From Paludibacteraceae bacterium (GTDB lineage Bacteria; Bacteroidota; Bacteroidia; Bacteroidales; Paludibacteraceae), in contig CAJOEJ010000004.1 of the NCBI GenBank assembly GCA_905233375.1, forward strand, positions 1 through 64,000: a DNA stretch of 64,000 nucleotides. The letters run 5' to 3'. Below, one piece after another: positions 23,058 through 31,094 of the stretch. The notes beneath the pieces are model-generated. The model searched no databases, was not told the origin of the DNA, and saw only the letters and a program-made list of their open reading frames with translations. Each line of letters opens with the position of its first letter. The first letter of the stretch is position 1. Made by a program: the position numbers and the translations under genes.

Positions 23058-25019
23058 TTATTCCGCCTCACCCGTTGCATAGTCGTAGTCATTCCACAGC
23101 GTACCGTTGGATGTTCCGACGTTGGACGTGAAGATGGGCCAATACTGGCGTCCGTTCAGGCGCTCGGGATAATCCCGGTCAAACAGCATATAGTTGTCCG
23201 GAGCCAATGCACGGCCGGAGGAGCTGGAATAGATACTGGTCTTCACCCAACCGTTCTCCTTGCTATACGTAGGCGGAACTCCCAGCTCGTTCTTCTCCAA
23301 ACCATACACAGAGTCGATCACGAAACCTTTGATATCCGAGGTCTGGCTATAGGCATCCCCTACATATTTATATTTGATATAGATTGTATCCTGCAACTGG
23401 GCGAACGAGCCATCATGGCGGTTCATCGAATCGAGACGCATGTGCGCCATTTCGAGTGTCTCCTTGAGGATACCCCAACGCATCAAGTCATACTTACGTA
23501 CGTACTCGCCCGTGAGCTCGAACTTACGTTCGTCCTGGAGGTTCTGCATATTCAGCGTCTTGGTGCCCAAGCCCGCGCGTGCGCGTACCTTATTAAAACA
23601 TGCCGCACCGTCGATACCGTAGGTGTTGGTCGGCATATCTCCGCCGATGCCACCGATAGAAGCCTCCGCTGCCATGAGCAGGACGTCTCCGTAACGGATA
23701 ATGGGGAAGTTTACACCCTCATCGTTACCCGTACGGTCGCGAGCCATCCACTCCACACGGTATTTGGCGGCATAGAAGTCACTGATCATCTGACGTTTCT
23801 GATAGAGGATCTGCGCGTCAGTCCCTTTCTCCGGGAACGCAGCCGCGGCATCCGAGAATCCGGATGCGTCATCATACACCCATATATAGCGTGACATGGT
23901 CACGTCACGACGTACGTCTTTACTATCGTAGTCATAATATAAGGTCGGCACGATACCCACTGCCGAGTTGCTGGAACCGCTGACGTTATGCTTCAGAGCG
24001 CCCAGCGCATCCGTCATCTTCGGGCAGTTGTACTGGAGTACCTGTCCACGGCTTCCGTTAGCAAACGCTATCTCCCAGAACACCTCGGAGTTATAATAAT
24101 TGGTCTCATCGGCACACACCTTTTTGAAGATATCCTCATAATTGGTCTGGAACTTCACATCTTCCGCAGAGTTGTTCAGGATCTGCGCACACGCCCACAT
24201 CACTTCGGTATTAAGTTCGGCGCGCAGGGCAGGATCATCCACGAGGAACTCGGGACCGCTCTGCCACGTAGCGGGACGCACTCCTTTTCCGGCATACATC
24301 AAGTCCACACGTGCCAGCATCGCATACGCGGCAGCCTTGGAGGGACGACCGGTATAGTTCGCCGCCGTACCCGGGCACTCGTTGGACCACGGTAACAGTC
24401 TGGCTGCTATCTTCAAATCCTCGCGGATATGTTTCAACACATCCGTACGATCGGATTTCTTGAGGGTCAATCCGGTCTCATCCTTCTGGATAGAGGTAAA
24501 ACGTGCCGGCACATCGCCCCACAGTTTGACCAGTTCGTAATAGCAGAACGAACGGAGGAAATAGCCCTCGCCGAGCATATAACGCATTTTGTTTATCGCC
24601 TCGTTCTTCTTGGGTTCATCGGTCAGCACGGTGTCACCATACTCCTCGATACCCTCGATGAGATTGTTACAACGCTCGATTGCCGTATTGAGGTATCCCC
24701 ACGGGTCTTTACCGCCGGAGCGCGAGATATCACCATCCACCGGCGTGATCGAATAGATGTTATAGAGCGCCTTGCCGGAGTTCTTTGTTCCGTGCTCCAC
24801 ATCCGTGTTCTGTCCTTGAAATCCGCACGCAAGGGTATTGCGATAGGAGTGGTCTGCACCGAATAACTCATAGATACCGGCTACCACCATCTCCGTGTTG
24901 TTCACGTTCGAATACACCTGCGCACCGTCCATCGCGGAAGGCGATGTCGAATCAAAGAAATTGCATCCCGCACAAATCGTTGCGGCTAATGCCAATACAA
25001 TATATTGATGCTTTTTCAT
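23058..25019 (-). CDS. SusD-family glycan-binding lipoprotein
   Basis: 653 residues. The signal peptide ends ATICAGC, a lipobox. SusD-like proteins form the surface lid over the SusC transporter and bind oligosaccharides through TPR-type helices. The LGEGYFLRSFCYYELVKLWG segment and the late YGDVLLMAAEASI and FNKVRARAGL motifs are family signatures. The length is slightly above average. It lies 46 bases after the susC gene; specificity for pectin fragments is inferred from the adjacent enzymes. Confidence 0.95.
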   Translation of the reverse strand: MKKHQYIVLALAATICAGCNFFDSTSPSAMDGAQVYSNVNNTEMVVAGIYELFGADHSYRNTLACGFQGQNTDVEHGTKNSGKALYNIYSITPVDGDISRSGGKDPWGYLNTAIERCNNLIEGIEEYGDTVLTDEPKKNEAINKMRYMLGEGYFLRSFCYYELVKLWGDVPARFTSIQKDETGLTLKKSDRTDVLKHIREDLKIAARLLPWSNECPGTAANYTGRPSKAAAYAMLARVDLMYAGKGVRPATWQSGPEFLVDDPALRAELNTEVMWACAQILNNSAEDVKFQTNYEDIFKKVCADETNYYNSEVFWEIAFANGSRGQVLQYNCPKMTDALGALKHNVSGSSNSAVGIVPTLYYDYDSKDVRRDVTMSRYIWVYDDASGFSDAAAAFPEKGTDAQILYQKRQMISDFYAAKYRVEWMARDRTGNDEGVNFPIIRYGDVLLMAAEASIGGIGGDMPTNTYGIDGAACFNKVRARAGLGTKTLNMQNLQDERKFELTGEYVRKYDLMRWGILKETLEMAHMRLDSMNRHDGSFAQLQDTIYIKYKYVGDAYSQTSDIKGFVIDSVYGLEKNELGVPPTYSKENGWVKTSIYSSSSGRALAPDNYMLFDRDYPERLNGRQYWPIFTSNVGTSNGTLWNDYDYATGEAE

Positions 25020-25065
25020 AATCGTAACTAAATTTCGTGTTTCGTGATTCTGTTATAGCGATTCA

Positions 25066-28000
25066 TCAGAAAGACAGGTTGATACCAAAGTTAAACGCGC
25101 GGCTCTTTGGGAATGCCGAGAAATCGACTCCGGTAGCCAGCGGGTTGATCTTCGAACGGGTATCCACCTCCGGATCCGCACCCGAGTACGGCGTTACGCA
25201 GAAGAGGTTCGATCCCGTGAAGAAGATACGCGCGGTCTTGATATGCGCCGTCTTCATCCAACGCTCAGGCAGGGTATAACCGACTGTGAGAGAAGACAAA
25301 CGAAGGAAGGATGCATCCTCCACATACTGGTCGGTCAATGCTATATTGTCGCTAATGGGGTTGGCAATGACTGCACCACTGTTCGCCGAAGCGATCGCAG
25401 CGGACATGGCAGCATATTCATCTCCGCTTATACGACCGTCACCACCGGCGGTAAAGCCGTCCGTCGGAATAAACGTACCGTCCTGACGGAAGAGCGAATA
25501 ACGCATACCATATGCCAAGTTCGCCGTCGTATTACGCAGTTTCGACTTGTCGAAAATCGTTCCGTAGTCCAGCGCCGAGAGGTTCACCACCTCGTTACCT
25601 ACGCTATAAGTAAACTGTGTGCTGAGGTCAATCTTACCCCATTTCTCACCTCCGATGTGGAAATTCAGACCGAAACCGCCTTGTACATCCGCCTGGGTAT
25701 TACCCAGAACGATACGGTCTTTTGCATTGATGACGTTGTCGCCGTTCTGATCCACCAGTTTAACCATACCCGGACGCGCCTCACCGAGGATCGTGCTGAC
25801 CGCCTTACCGTCCTCGCCATACCAGCGGTACTTGGTGGGATCATACGACACGAAATCCTCCGGCGTGTACCATCCGGCCGTCTGATAGCCGTAGATGTCA
25901 CCGACTTTCGAGCCCGGCGTAACGAGGAACTCATAGTCCTTGTTGTCATAGTTGGCGCTGAAACATCCAGCCGATACCTGCAACTCGGTCATACCGCCCA
26001 GATCCACCACCTTATTATAATTATGGGAGATATTGGCATTGAAGGTCAAACCGTAGCTCAGGCTCTTGGAACGCTTGTCGAGAATGACTGCATTGACTGC
26101 GAACTCGACACCCTTGTTATCCGTAGAACCGATATTGCGATACTGGTAGTTGTAGCCGCCCAGACCGTACAGGGCATATTTGAGAATCAGGTCTTTGGTA
26201 TTGTTCCAATACAGGTCGATAGTACCGGTCAAACGCTCGTTGAAGAAACCGAGGTCGATACCCAAGTCACGGGTGATCGTCGTCTCCCATTTGAGTTTGT
26301 TGTTCGCCGCAATAATATCCGAACCGCCATCGGTCAGTTTGTTCGTGAACACCTCGTTATTCGCTGTCGAGTTAGACAGATACTCGGCACGGAGGTAACC
26401 CAGATCCACGTTGTTATTACCCACCGAACCGTAGGAGAGACGCAGTTTGAAGTTCGACATCACTTCCTGCGCCGGCTCCATCCACGGCTCGTCGATGATA
26501 CGCCAAGCGACCGCAGCGGACGGGAAGAAGCCCCACTGGTTACCTTTCGCGAAACGCGTGGAAGCGTCCGCACGGAACGTAGCCGTTAAATAATAACGAT
26601 TGAAGAGCACGTAGTTGGCACGGGCAAAGAAGGACAGCATGTTATCCGCCGGATTGACGTAGGAGCGGCTGTTGTATGCTTTTGCCGAACCGATATAATT
26701 GAACACTTCCTTGCCGGTGAGGCTGGCGTCATACCCATAGCCGTTATAGGTACGCAACTCACCGTGAAGGATTTGCATTTCCTCACCGATCAGGATACCG
26801 AGATCGTGGTTCTCGCCCCATTTCTTCTTGAACTCCAGGGTGTTGGTGTTTTTGAAGCGGCTGGATTTGTTATTGGTCATTACCACATGTCCGTAACCTG
26901 CGCCACCAGCGTAGGTCGAACCGTCACCGCTACGGGAGTAGTAGGTCGTCGGACCATAGTAACGGTCCTGATCCTGATAACGTCCCTCATAACCCAACTC
27001 GGTTTTCCAAGTGAACATCTTGGCAAACTTATAGCTTACATACCCCTGCAGGGTGTATTTGTTATCTATCTTGTTGCGATAGTTATGATCAATTGTGGTA
27101 ATGGGGTCATACAACGAACCCATCTGGTCATATCCCTCCATACCCTCAATAGGCTTGTCCTTTGCAAAGAACTCAATCGGGGTATAAGCGATGGCATTCC
27201 GTACACGGCTCTCGGTCTTCGAACCGGCATCGTCCGCCGTATTCGTACCGGAACCGAGAATCTGGGTATTGGAGAAACGCGCCGTGAAGCTCAAAGTCAG
27301 ATCCTTCAAGGGTTTGAACTTGGTCTTGAGGCTGATGTTGTTACGGTTATAATCCGAACCGTACATGATACCCTCGTCGTCCACGCGGTTGTATGACAAA
27401 GAGAAGTTCGCAGTCTTGTTACCGCCGCTGACGGTGAAGCTATGGTTGCTGTTCAGACCATGATGACCAAAAGTCTCTTCCTGCCAGTCCGTTACCTTCT
27501 GATCATGCCAATAGTCCAGAATGGGCTGCAATGGCGGAATGGACTGTGCATCTTCCTTCTTTTGGGTAGCAGCATACTTGGGATCAAAATACTGGTGGAA
27601 GTTCGACGGCATTTCCGTTGCACTACCTTTCGCGCGATAATGAGCATACTCGTACTGCATCAGGATAAAATCGTCCACGTCCATCATGTCGTATTTCTTC
27701 GCCATCTGCTTCCATCCCATATAACCGGAATAGTCGAAATGGATCTGGGTCTTGTCCTCCGCCGTATTATCGGCATCCTTGGTAGTGATGATGATAACAC
27801 CGTTCGCACCCTGCGCACCGTAGATGGCTGTAGCCGCAGCATCTTTCAATACGTCCATGGACTGGATATCGCTCGGAGAGATATCGGAAATCGAGCTGAC
27901 CTGGAATCCGTCCACGATGTAAAGCGGGTCACTGGACTGAGTCAGAGACGTACCTCCACGGACACGGATCTTGACATCGGCATCCGGACCACCTTCCGTT

Positions 28001-28461
28001 GTCGTAACAGACACACCCGCCAACTTACCTTGCAATGCCTCGCTGGCGGAAGCAACCGGAACATCCTTGAGCTGGTCGGCATTCACCGAAGCGACCGAAG
28101 TCACCAAGTCACGTTTCTTGGTCGTACCATAACCGGTAACTACTACCTCCTCGAGCACCTCGTTGTCCTCCGAGAGCACAACATTGATTACATCGCCGGT
28201 GATCTCGATCTCCTGGGTTTTCATACCGATGTAGGAGAAAATCAAGATCTTGGCATCCGCCGGTACATCGATGCTGAAGTTACCATCGAAATCCGTCACC
28301 GTACCGAGCGTAGTACCCTTAACAACTACAGACGCCGAGATAATTGTCTCGCCCGTCTGATCCTTCACTGTTCCGGACACCAAACGCGCCTGCGCATACG
28401 CGCCCACTAAAAGCAAGGCGGATAGCAGCATTGAACGGAACACACTGACATTCAGTTTCAT
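25066..28461 (-). CDS. SusC/RagA-family TonB-dependent transporter
   Basis: 1131 residues. Signal peptide, then a carboxypeptidase-regulatory-like domain (VSGTVKDQTGETIISASVVV), the TonB-box region and the RagA signature EVVVTGYGTTKKRDLV. The plug domain contains VRGGTSLTQSSDPLYIVDG and DVLKDAAATAIYGAQGANGV. A 22-strand outer-membrane barrel follows and ends FNFGINLSF. It imports oligosaccharides using TonB energy. It heads the transcription unit susC-susD-PL1-GH28. No regulator (ECF sigma/anti-sigma, hybrid two-component or SusR-like) is adjacent, so control is probably by a distant gene. Confidence 0.96.
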   Translation of the reverse strand: MKLNVSVFRSMLLSALLLVGAYAQARLVSGTVKDQTGETIISASVVVKGTTLGTVTDFDGNFSIDVPADAKILIFSYIGMKTQEIEITGDVINVVLSEDNEVLEEVVVTGYGTTKKRDLVTSVASVNADQLKDVPVASASEALQGKLAGVSVTTTEGGPDADVKIRVRGGTSLTQSSDPLYIVDGFQVSSISDISPSDIQSMDVLKDAAATAIYGAQGANGVIIITTKDADNTAEDKTQIHFDYSGYMGWKQMAKKYDMMDVDDFILMQYEYAHYRAKGSATEMPSNFHQYFDPKYAATQKKEDAQSIPPLQPILDYWHDQKVTDWQEETFGHHGLNSNHSFTVSGGNKTANFSLSYNRVDDEGIMYGSDYNRNNISLKTKFKPLKDLTLSFTARFSNTQILGSGTNTADDAGSKTESRVRNAIAYTPIEFFAKDKPIEGMEGYDQMGSLYDPITTIDHNYRNKIDNKYTLQGYVSYKFAKMFTWKTELGYEGRYQDQDRYYGPTTYYSRSGDGSTYAGGAGYGHVVMTNNKSSRFKNTNTLEFKKKWGENHDLGILIGEEMQILHGELRTYNGYGYDASLTGKEVFNYIGSAKAYNSRSYVNPADNMLSFFARANYVLFNRYYLTATFRADASTRFAKGNQWGFFPSAAVAWRIIDEPWMEPAQEVMSNFKLRLSYGSVGNNNVDLGYLRAEYLSNSTANNEVFTNKLTDGGSDIIAANNKLKWETTITRDLGIDLGFFNERLTGTIDLYWNNTKDLILKYALYGLGGYNYQYRNIGSTDNKGVEFAVNAVILDKRSKSLSYGLTFNANISHNYNKVVDLGGMTELQVSAGCFSANYDNKDYEFLVTPGSKVGDIYGYQTAGWYTPEDFVSYDPTKYRWYGEDGKAVSTILGEARPGMVKLVDQNGDNVINAKDRIVLGNTQADVQGGFGLNFHIGGEKWGKIDLSTQFTYSVGNEVVNLSALDYGTIFDKSKLRNTTANLAYGMRYSLFRQDGTFIPTDGFTAGGDGRISGDEYAAMSAAIASANSGAVIANPISDNIALTDQYVEDASFLRLSSLTVGYTLPERWMKTAHIKTARIFFTGSNLFCVTPYSGADPEVDTRSKINPLATGVDFSAFPKSRAFNFGINLSF

Positions 28462-28532
28462 AAAGAGAATTTGTTTGTGTTGATATTAAAGTTAAATGAT
28501 TTTTATTGCTTGCATCTATTATCAAACGGTGG

Positions 28533-28540
28533 CAAAATTA
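28533..28540 (-). promoter_or_regulatory. Probable -7 box upstream of susC
   Basis: TAATTTTG on the minus strand, about 72 bases before the susC ATG. A matching -33 box at the usual distance is poor, which would suit a promoter needing an activator. Confidence 0.5.
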
Positions 28541-28615
28541 CTACTTTTTTGCCACATTCATGTGTAAAAATTGACGGAAAAATTACACAGATGCATTTTT
28601 TGCCACTTTGAGTTG

Positions 28616-30583
28616 TCAAAACGGCTCTGCGTAGGTACATCCTTCCCTCCAACGGGAGCATCCGTACCGCGTGTTTCCACGGATGATGAGTCCCTGCCGG
28701 CAAACAGGGCACAACATGCCTGCTTTATTCGACTTGACGTCTCTCACGACGCCGGAAGTCATTTCCTTAAGTTCGTCCAGGAATTGTTGCGGCGTGTATT
28801 CGCCGCGCTCTATCTCCCGCAGTTTCTTCTCCCACAAGCCGGTCAGTTCCGCCGATTTGAGCAGCGGCGAGATGATGGTATGAATGAGGTTAATACCGGT
28901 TTCGGTAGCACGAAGCGATTTGCCTTGCTGGACGATGTATTTGCGCTGGTACAGTTTTTCGATGATGGCGGCACGGGTGGAAGGACGTCCTATACCGTTT
29001 TCCTTCATCGCGTCCCGCAGTTCTTCGTCCGCCACGGTCTTGCCCGCCGTCTCCATCGCGCGCAGGAGCGTCGCCTCGGTATAGTACTGGGGAGGTGTGG
29101 TCGTTTTTTCTTTCAGCAAAGGTTCATGGGGTCCGCTCTCGCCTTGCACAAACGCCGGAAGTGACTTGGTCTCCTCTGCATTCTCCGGGTTTTCGGCATC
29201 ATCGGAGTTGTCCTTTGCGCTTTGTGTCTTGTCTGTTTGTACCGACTCGAAGACGGTTCTCCAACCGGGTTTGAGCACTTCGCGTCCCGTGACCTTGAAA
29301 TCTATCTCCCCCGCTTTCGCCAATACGGTCGTCTTGCTCACCTCGCATTCCGGATAGAACACCGCAATGAAATGCAGCGCCACCAGATCATACACTTTCT
29401 TCTCTTCCGCCGTGAGTCCTTCCGGTCGTTGTCCGGTCGGGATGATGGCATGGTGATCCGTCACCTTCTTGTTGTCAAACACCTTTTTCGACTTGGGAAG
29501 CGAGCCCGCCCCTTTCTTGCCGTCCGCCTTGAGTCCCAACAAGGGTGCCACCTGCGGAAAGAAATCCTTTATACCGGCTAATGTATTCGGTACTTTGGGG
29601 TAGATGTCATCGCTGAGATAGGTCGTGTCCACGCGCGGGTACGTGGTCACGCGTTTTTCATATAAGGACTGGATGAGTTGGAGCGTCTTATCCGCGGAGA
29701 AGGAGTATTTCTTGTTGCAATCGACCTGCAGCGATGTCAGGTCATACAGTTTGGGCGCGTACTCGAGTCCTTTCTTTTTCTCCACGGAAGTGATGACAAG
29801 CGGCAGATCTTTTATAGATTCCACCAATGCCTCCCCCTGCTCCAGAGAAGTAATGGCGTACTCCCCCTCTTCCGCCGGAAGTTGGGCGTTAAAAATCGTG
29901 TCGCGGTAGTTCGTTTTGAGTTCCCAATAGGTGCGCGGCACGAAATGCTCTATCTCCGCCTGTCGTTTGACCACAAGCGCGAGTGTCGGTGTCTGTACCC
30001 GTCCGACGGACAGCACCTGTCGGTTGCGTCCCACTCCCTGCGCATAGCGCAGCGTATAAGCGCGTGTGGCGTTCATGCCCAGCAGCCAGTCGCCGATGGC
30101 ACGCATCAGTCCCGCCTCGTACAGATGCTGGTACTCCGACTGGTCTTTGAGCTGCCGGAATCCGTCCCGGATCGCTTCCTCCGTCAGCGAGTTTACCCAC
30201 AGGCGCTTCACCGGACATTTGCATCCCGCCTGCTGATAGACCCAGCGCTGGATGAGTTCTCCCTCCTGCCCGGCATCACCGCAGTTTATCACCTCGTCCG
30301 CCTGAGCAATCAGGTTTTTGATGATATTGAACTGTTTGTGTACGCCCGCATCGCCGGACACTTTGATGGAGAAGCGCGGCGGAATCATCGGCAGCGAACC
30401 GAGGCTCCATGCCTTCCATTGCTCCGTGTATTCCTGCGGGTCGAGCAACGCGCACAAGTGACCGAAGGTCCAGGTCACCTGATAGCCGTTTCCCTCGAAA
30501 TAGCCATCGTGCTTCTGCTTGGCGCCCAGCACATTCGCTATATAGGCGCCCACAGACGGTTTCTCCGCCACACAAACAACCAT
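28616..30583 (-). CDS. topB: DNA topoisomerase III (type IA)
   Basis: 655 residues. The TOPRIM domain begins VCVAEKPSVGAYIANVLGA and contains GDAGQEGELIQRWV. The active-site tyrosine lies in RVTTYPRVDTTYLSDD near residue 317. A C-terminal zinc-ribbon-like piece has CPVCRQGL and CSRWREGC. Such enzymes relax and decatenate DNA; TopB paralogues are also frequent on Bacteroidetes mobile elements, but nothing else conjugative is nearby. It lies downstream of the four-helix-bundle gene, separated by an ACGATTT word tract. Confidence 0.94.
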   Translation of the reverse strand: MVVCVAEKPSVGAYIANVLGAKQKHDGYFEGNGYQVTWTFGHLCALLDPQEYTEQWKAWSLGSLPMIPPRFSIKVSGDAGVHKQFNIIKNLIAQADEVINCGDAGQEGELIQRWVYQQAGCKCPVKRLWVNSLTEEAIRDGFRQLKDQSEYQHLYEAGLMRAIGDWLLGMNATRAYTLRYAQGVGRNRQVLSVGRVQTPTLALVVKRQAEIEHFVPRTYWELKTNYRDTIFNAQLPAEEGEYAITSLEQGEALVESIKDLPLVITSVEKKKGLEYAPKLYDLTSLQVDCNKKYSFSADKTLQLIQSLYEKRVTTYPRVDTTYLSDDIYPKVPNTLAGIKDFFPQVAPLLGLKADGKKGAGSLPKSKKVFDNKKVTDHHAIIPTGQRPEGLTAEEKKVYDLVALHFIAVFYPECEVSKTTVLAKAGEIDFKVTGREVLKPGWRTVFESVQTDKTQSAKDNSDDAENPENAEETKSLPAFVQGESGPHEPLLKEKTTTPPQYYTEATLLRAMETAGKTVADEELRDAMKENGIGRPSTRAAIIEKLYQRKYIVQQGKSLRATETGINLIHTIISPLLKSAELTGLWEKKLREIERGEYTPQQFLDELKEMTSGVVRDVKSNKAGMLCPVCRQGLIIRGNTRYGCSRWREGCTYAEPF

Positions 30584-30589
30584 AAGAAT

Positions 30590-30655
30590 TGACGATTGGA
30601 CGATTTACGATTTAACGATTTATTTACGAGTTTTTATTATTTACGATTTACGCAG
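30590..30655. repeat. ACGATTTACGATT word tract, left flank of the four-helix gene
   Basis: Words GACGATTGGACGATTTACGA, ACGATTTA and TTACGATTTACG follow one another from the topB start into the stop codon of the four-helix-bundle gene. The same words occur in inverted orientation on its other side (31026-31092). Confidence 0.7.
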
Positions 30656-31025
30656 TCGGACGTTCTTGAGAATCTATGGTTTGTTTTATTGTAGTGATTG
30701 AACGAACAATGATTCTTCTTAACTCAATACATTCATCATACAAGTCCTCCACTTGTGTACGAGACAGTAGTTCTGCATCCATAATAACACTCAACCAATG
30801 TGACGTTTCATCTATCTCTTCCTCCACCATTTTAAGTTTGTTTAGAAAATCTTTGTTCGATTTTGCCAAACAAGCAGCTCTATAATTAGCGGCAGGAGAA
30901 GTCCCTGAACGAACTATCTGCTTTGCAATGGCATTTCCTGCAATGTTATTTGGCATTTTATTTACTAACTTAATAATATTAATAGAGAACTTTCTAAATC
31001 TCTCTTTTAGTTCTTCAGTTGTCAT
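30648..31025 (-). CDS. Four-helix-bundle protein (23S rRNA intervening-sequence type)
   Basis: 125 residues, all helical. IVRSGTSPAANYRAACLAKS and KLKMVEEEIDETSHWLSVI are hallmarks of the four-helix bundle proteins first found in 23S rRNA intervening sequences. These genes are also scattered singly through Bacteroidetes genomes; function unknown. The stop codon is provided by an ACGATTTACG word, and inverted word tracts flank the gene on both sides, which suggests a mobile cassette dropped between wzc and topB. Confidence 0.88.
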   Translation of the reverse strand: MTTEELKERFRKFSINIIKLVNKMPNNIAGNAIAKQIVRSGTSPAANYRAACLAKSNKDFLNKLKMVEEEIDETSHWLSVIMDAELLSRTQVEDLYDECIELRRIIVRSITTIKQTIDSQERPTA

Positions 31026-31092
31026 AAATCGTCAATATTTAAAAATGGTCAATCAATCGTACCTCGTCAATCGTCTAATCGTAAATTGATAG
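31026..31092. repeat. AATCGTCAATCG word tract, right flank of the four-helix gene
   Basis: AAATCGTCAATATT, CAATCAATCGTACCTCGTCA, ATCGTCTAATCGTAAATTG. On the minus strand these read as the same ACGATT/GACGATT words as the tract on the other side, so the pair is inverted. Confidence 0.7.
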
Positions 31093-31094
31093 AT

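Noticed and set aside
25243-26589. 448-aa plus-strand ORF
   Set aside because: Antisense shadow of the susC barrel; no recognisable motifs.
19898-28615. Local regulator of the pectin locus
   Set aside because: Looked for an ECF sigma/anti-sigma pair, hybrid two-component system or SusR-like gene in both strands; none is present.
28616-31025. topB and its neighbours as part of a conjugative element
   Set aside because: No integrase, relaxase, tra or mob genes, or attachment-site pair were found nearby.
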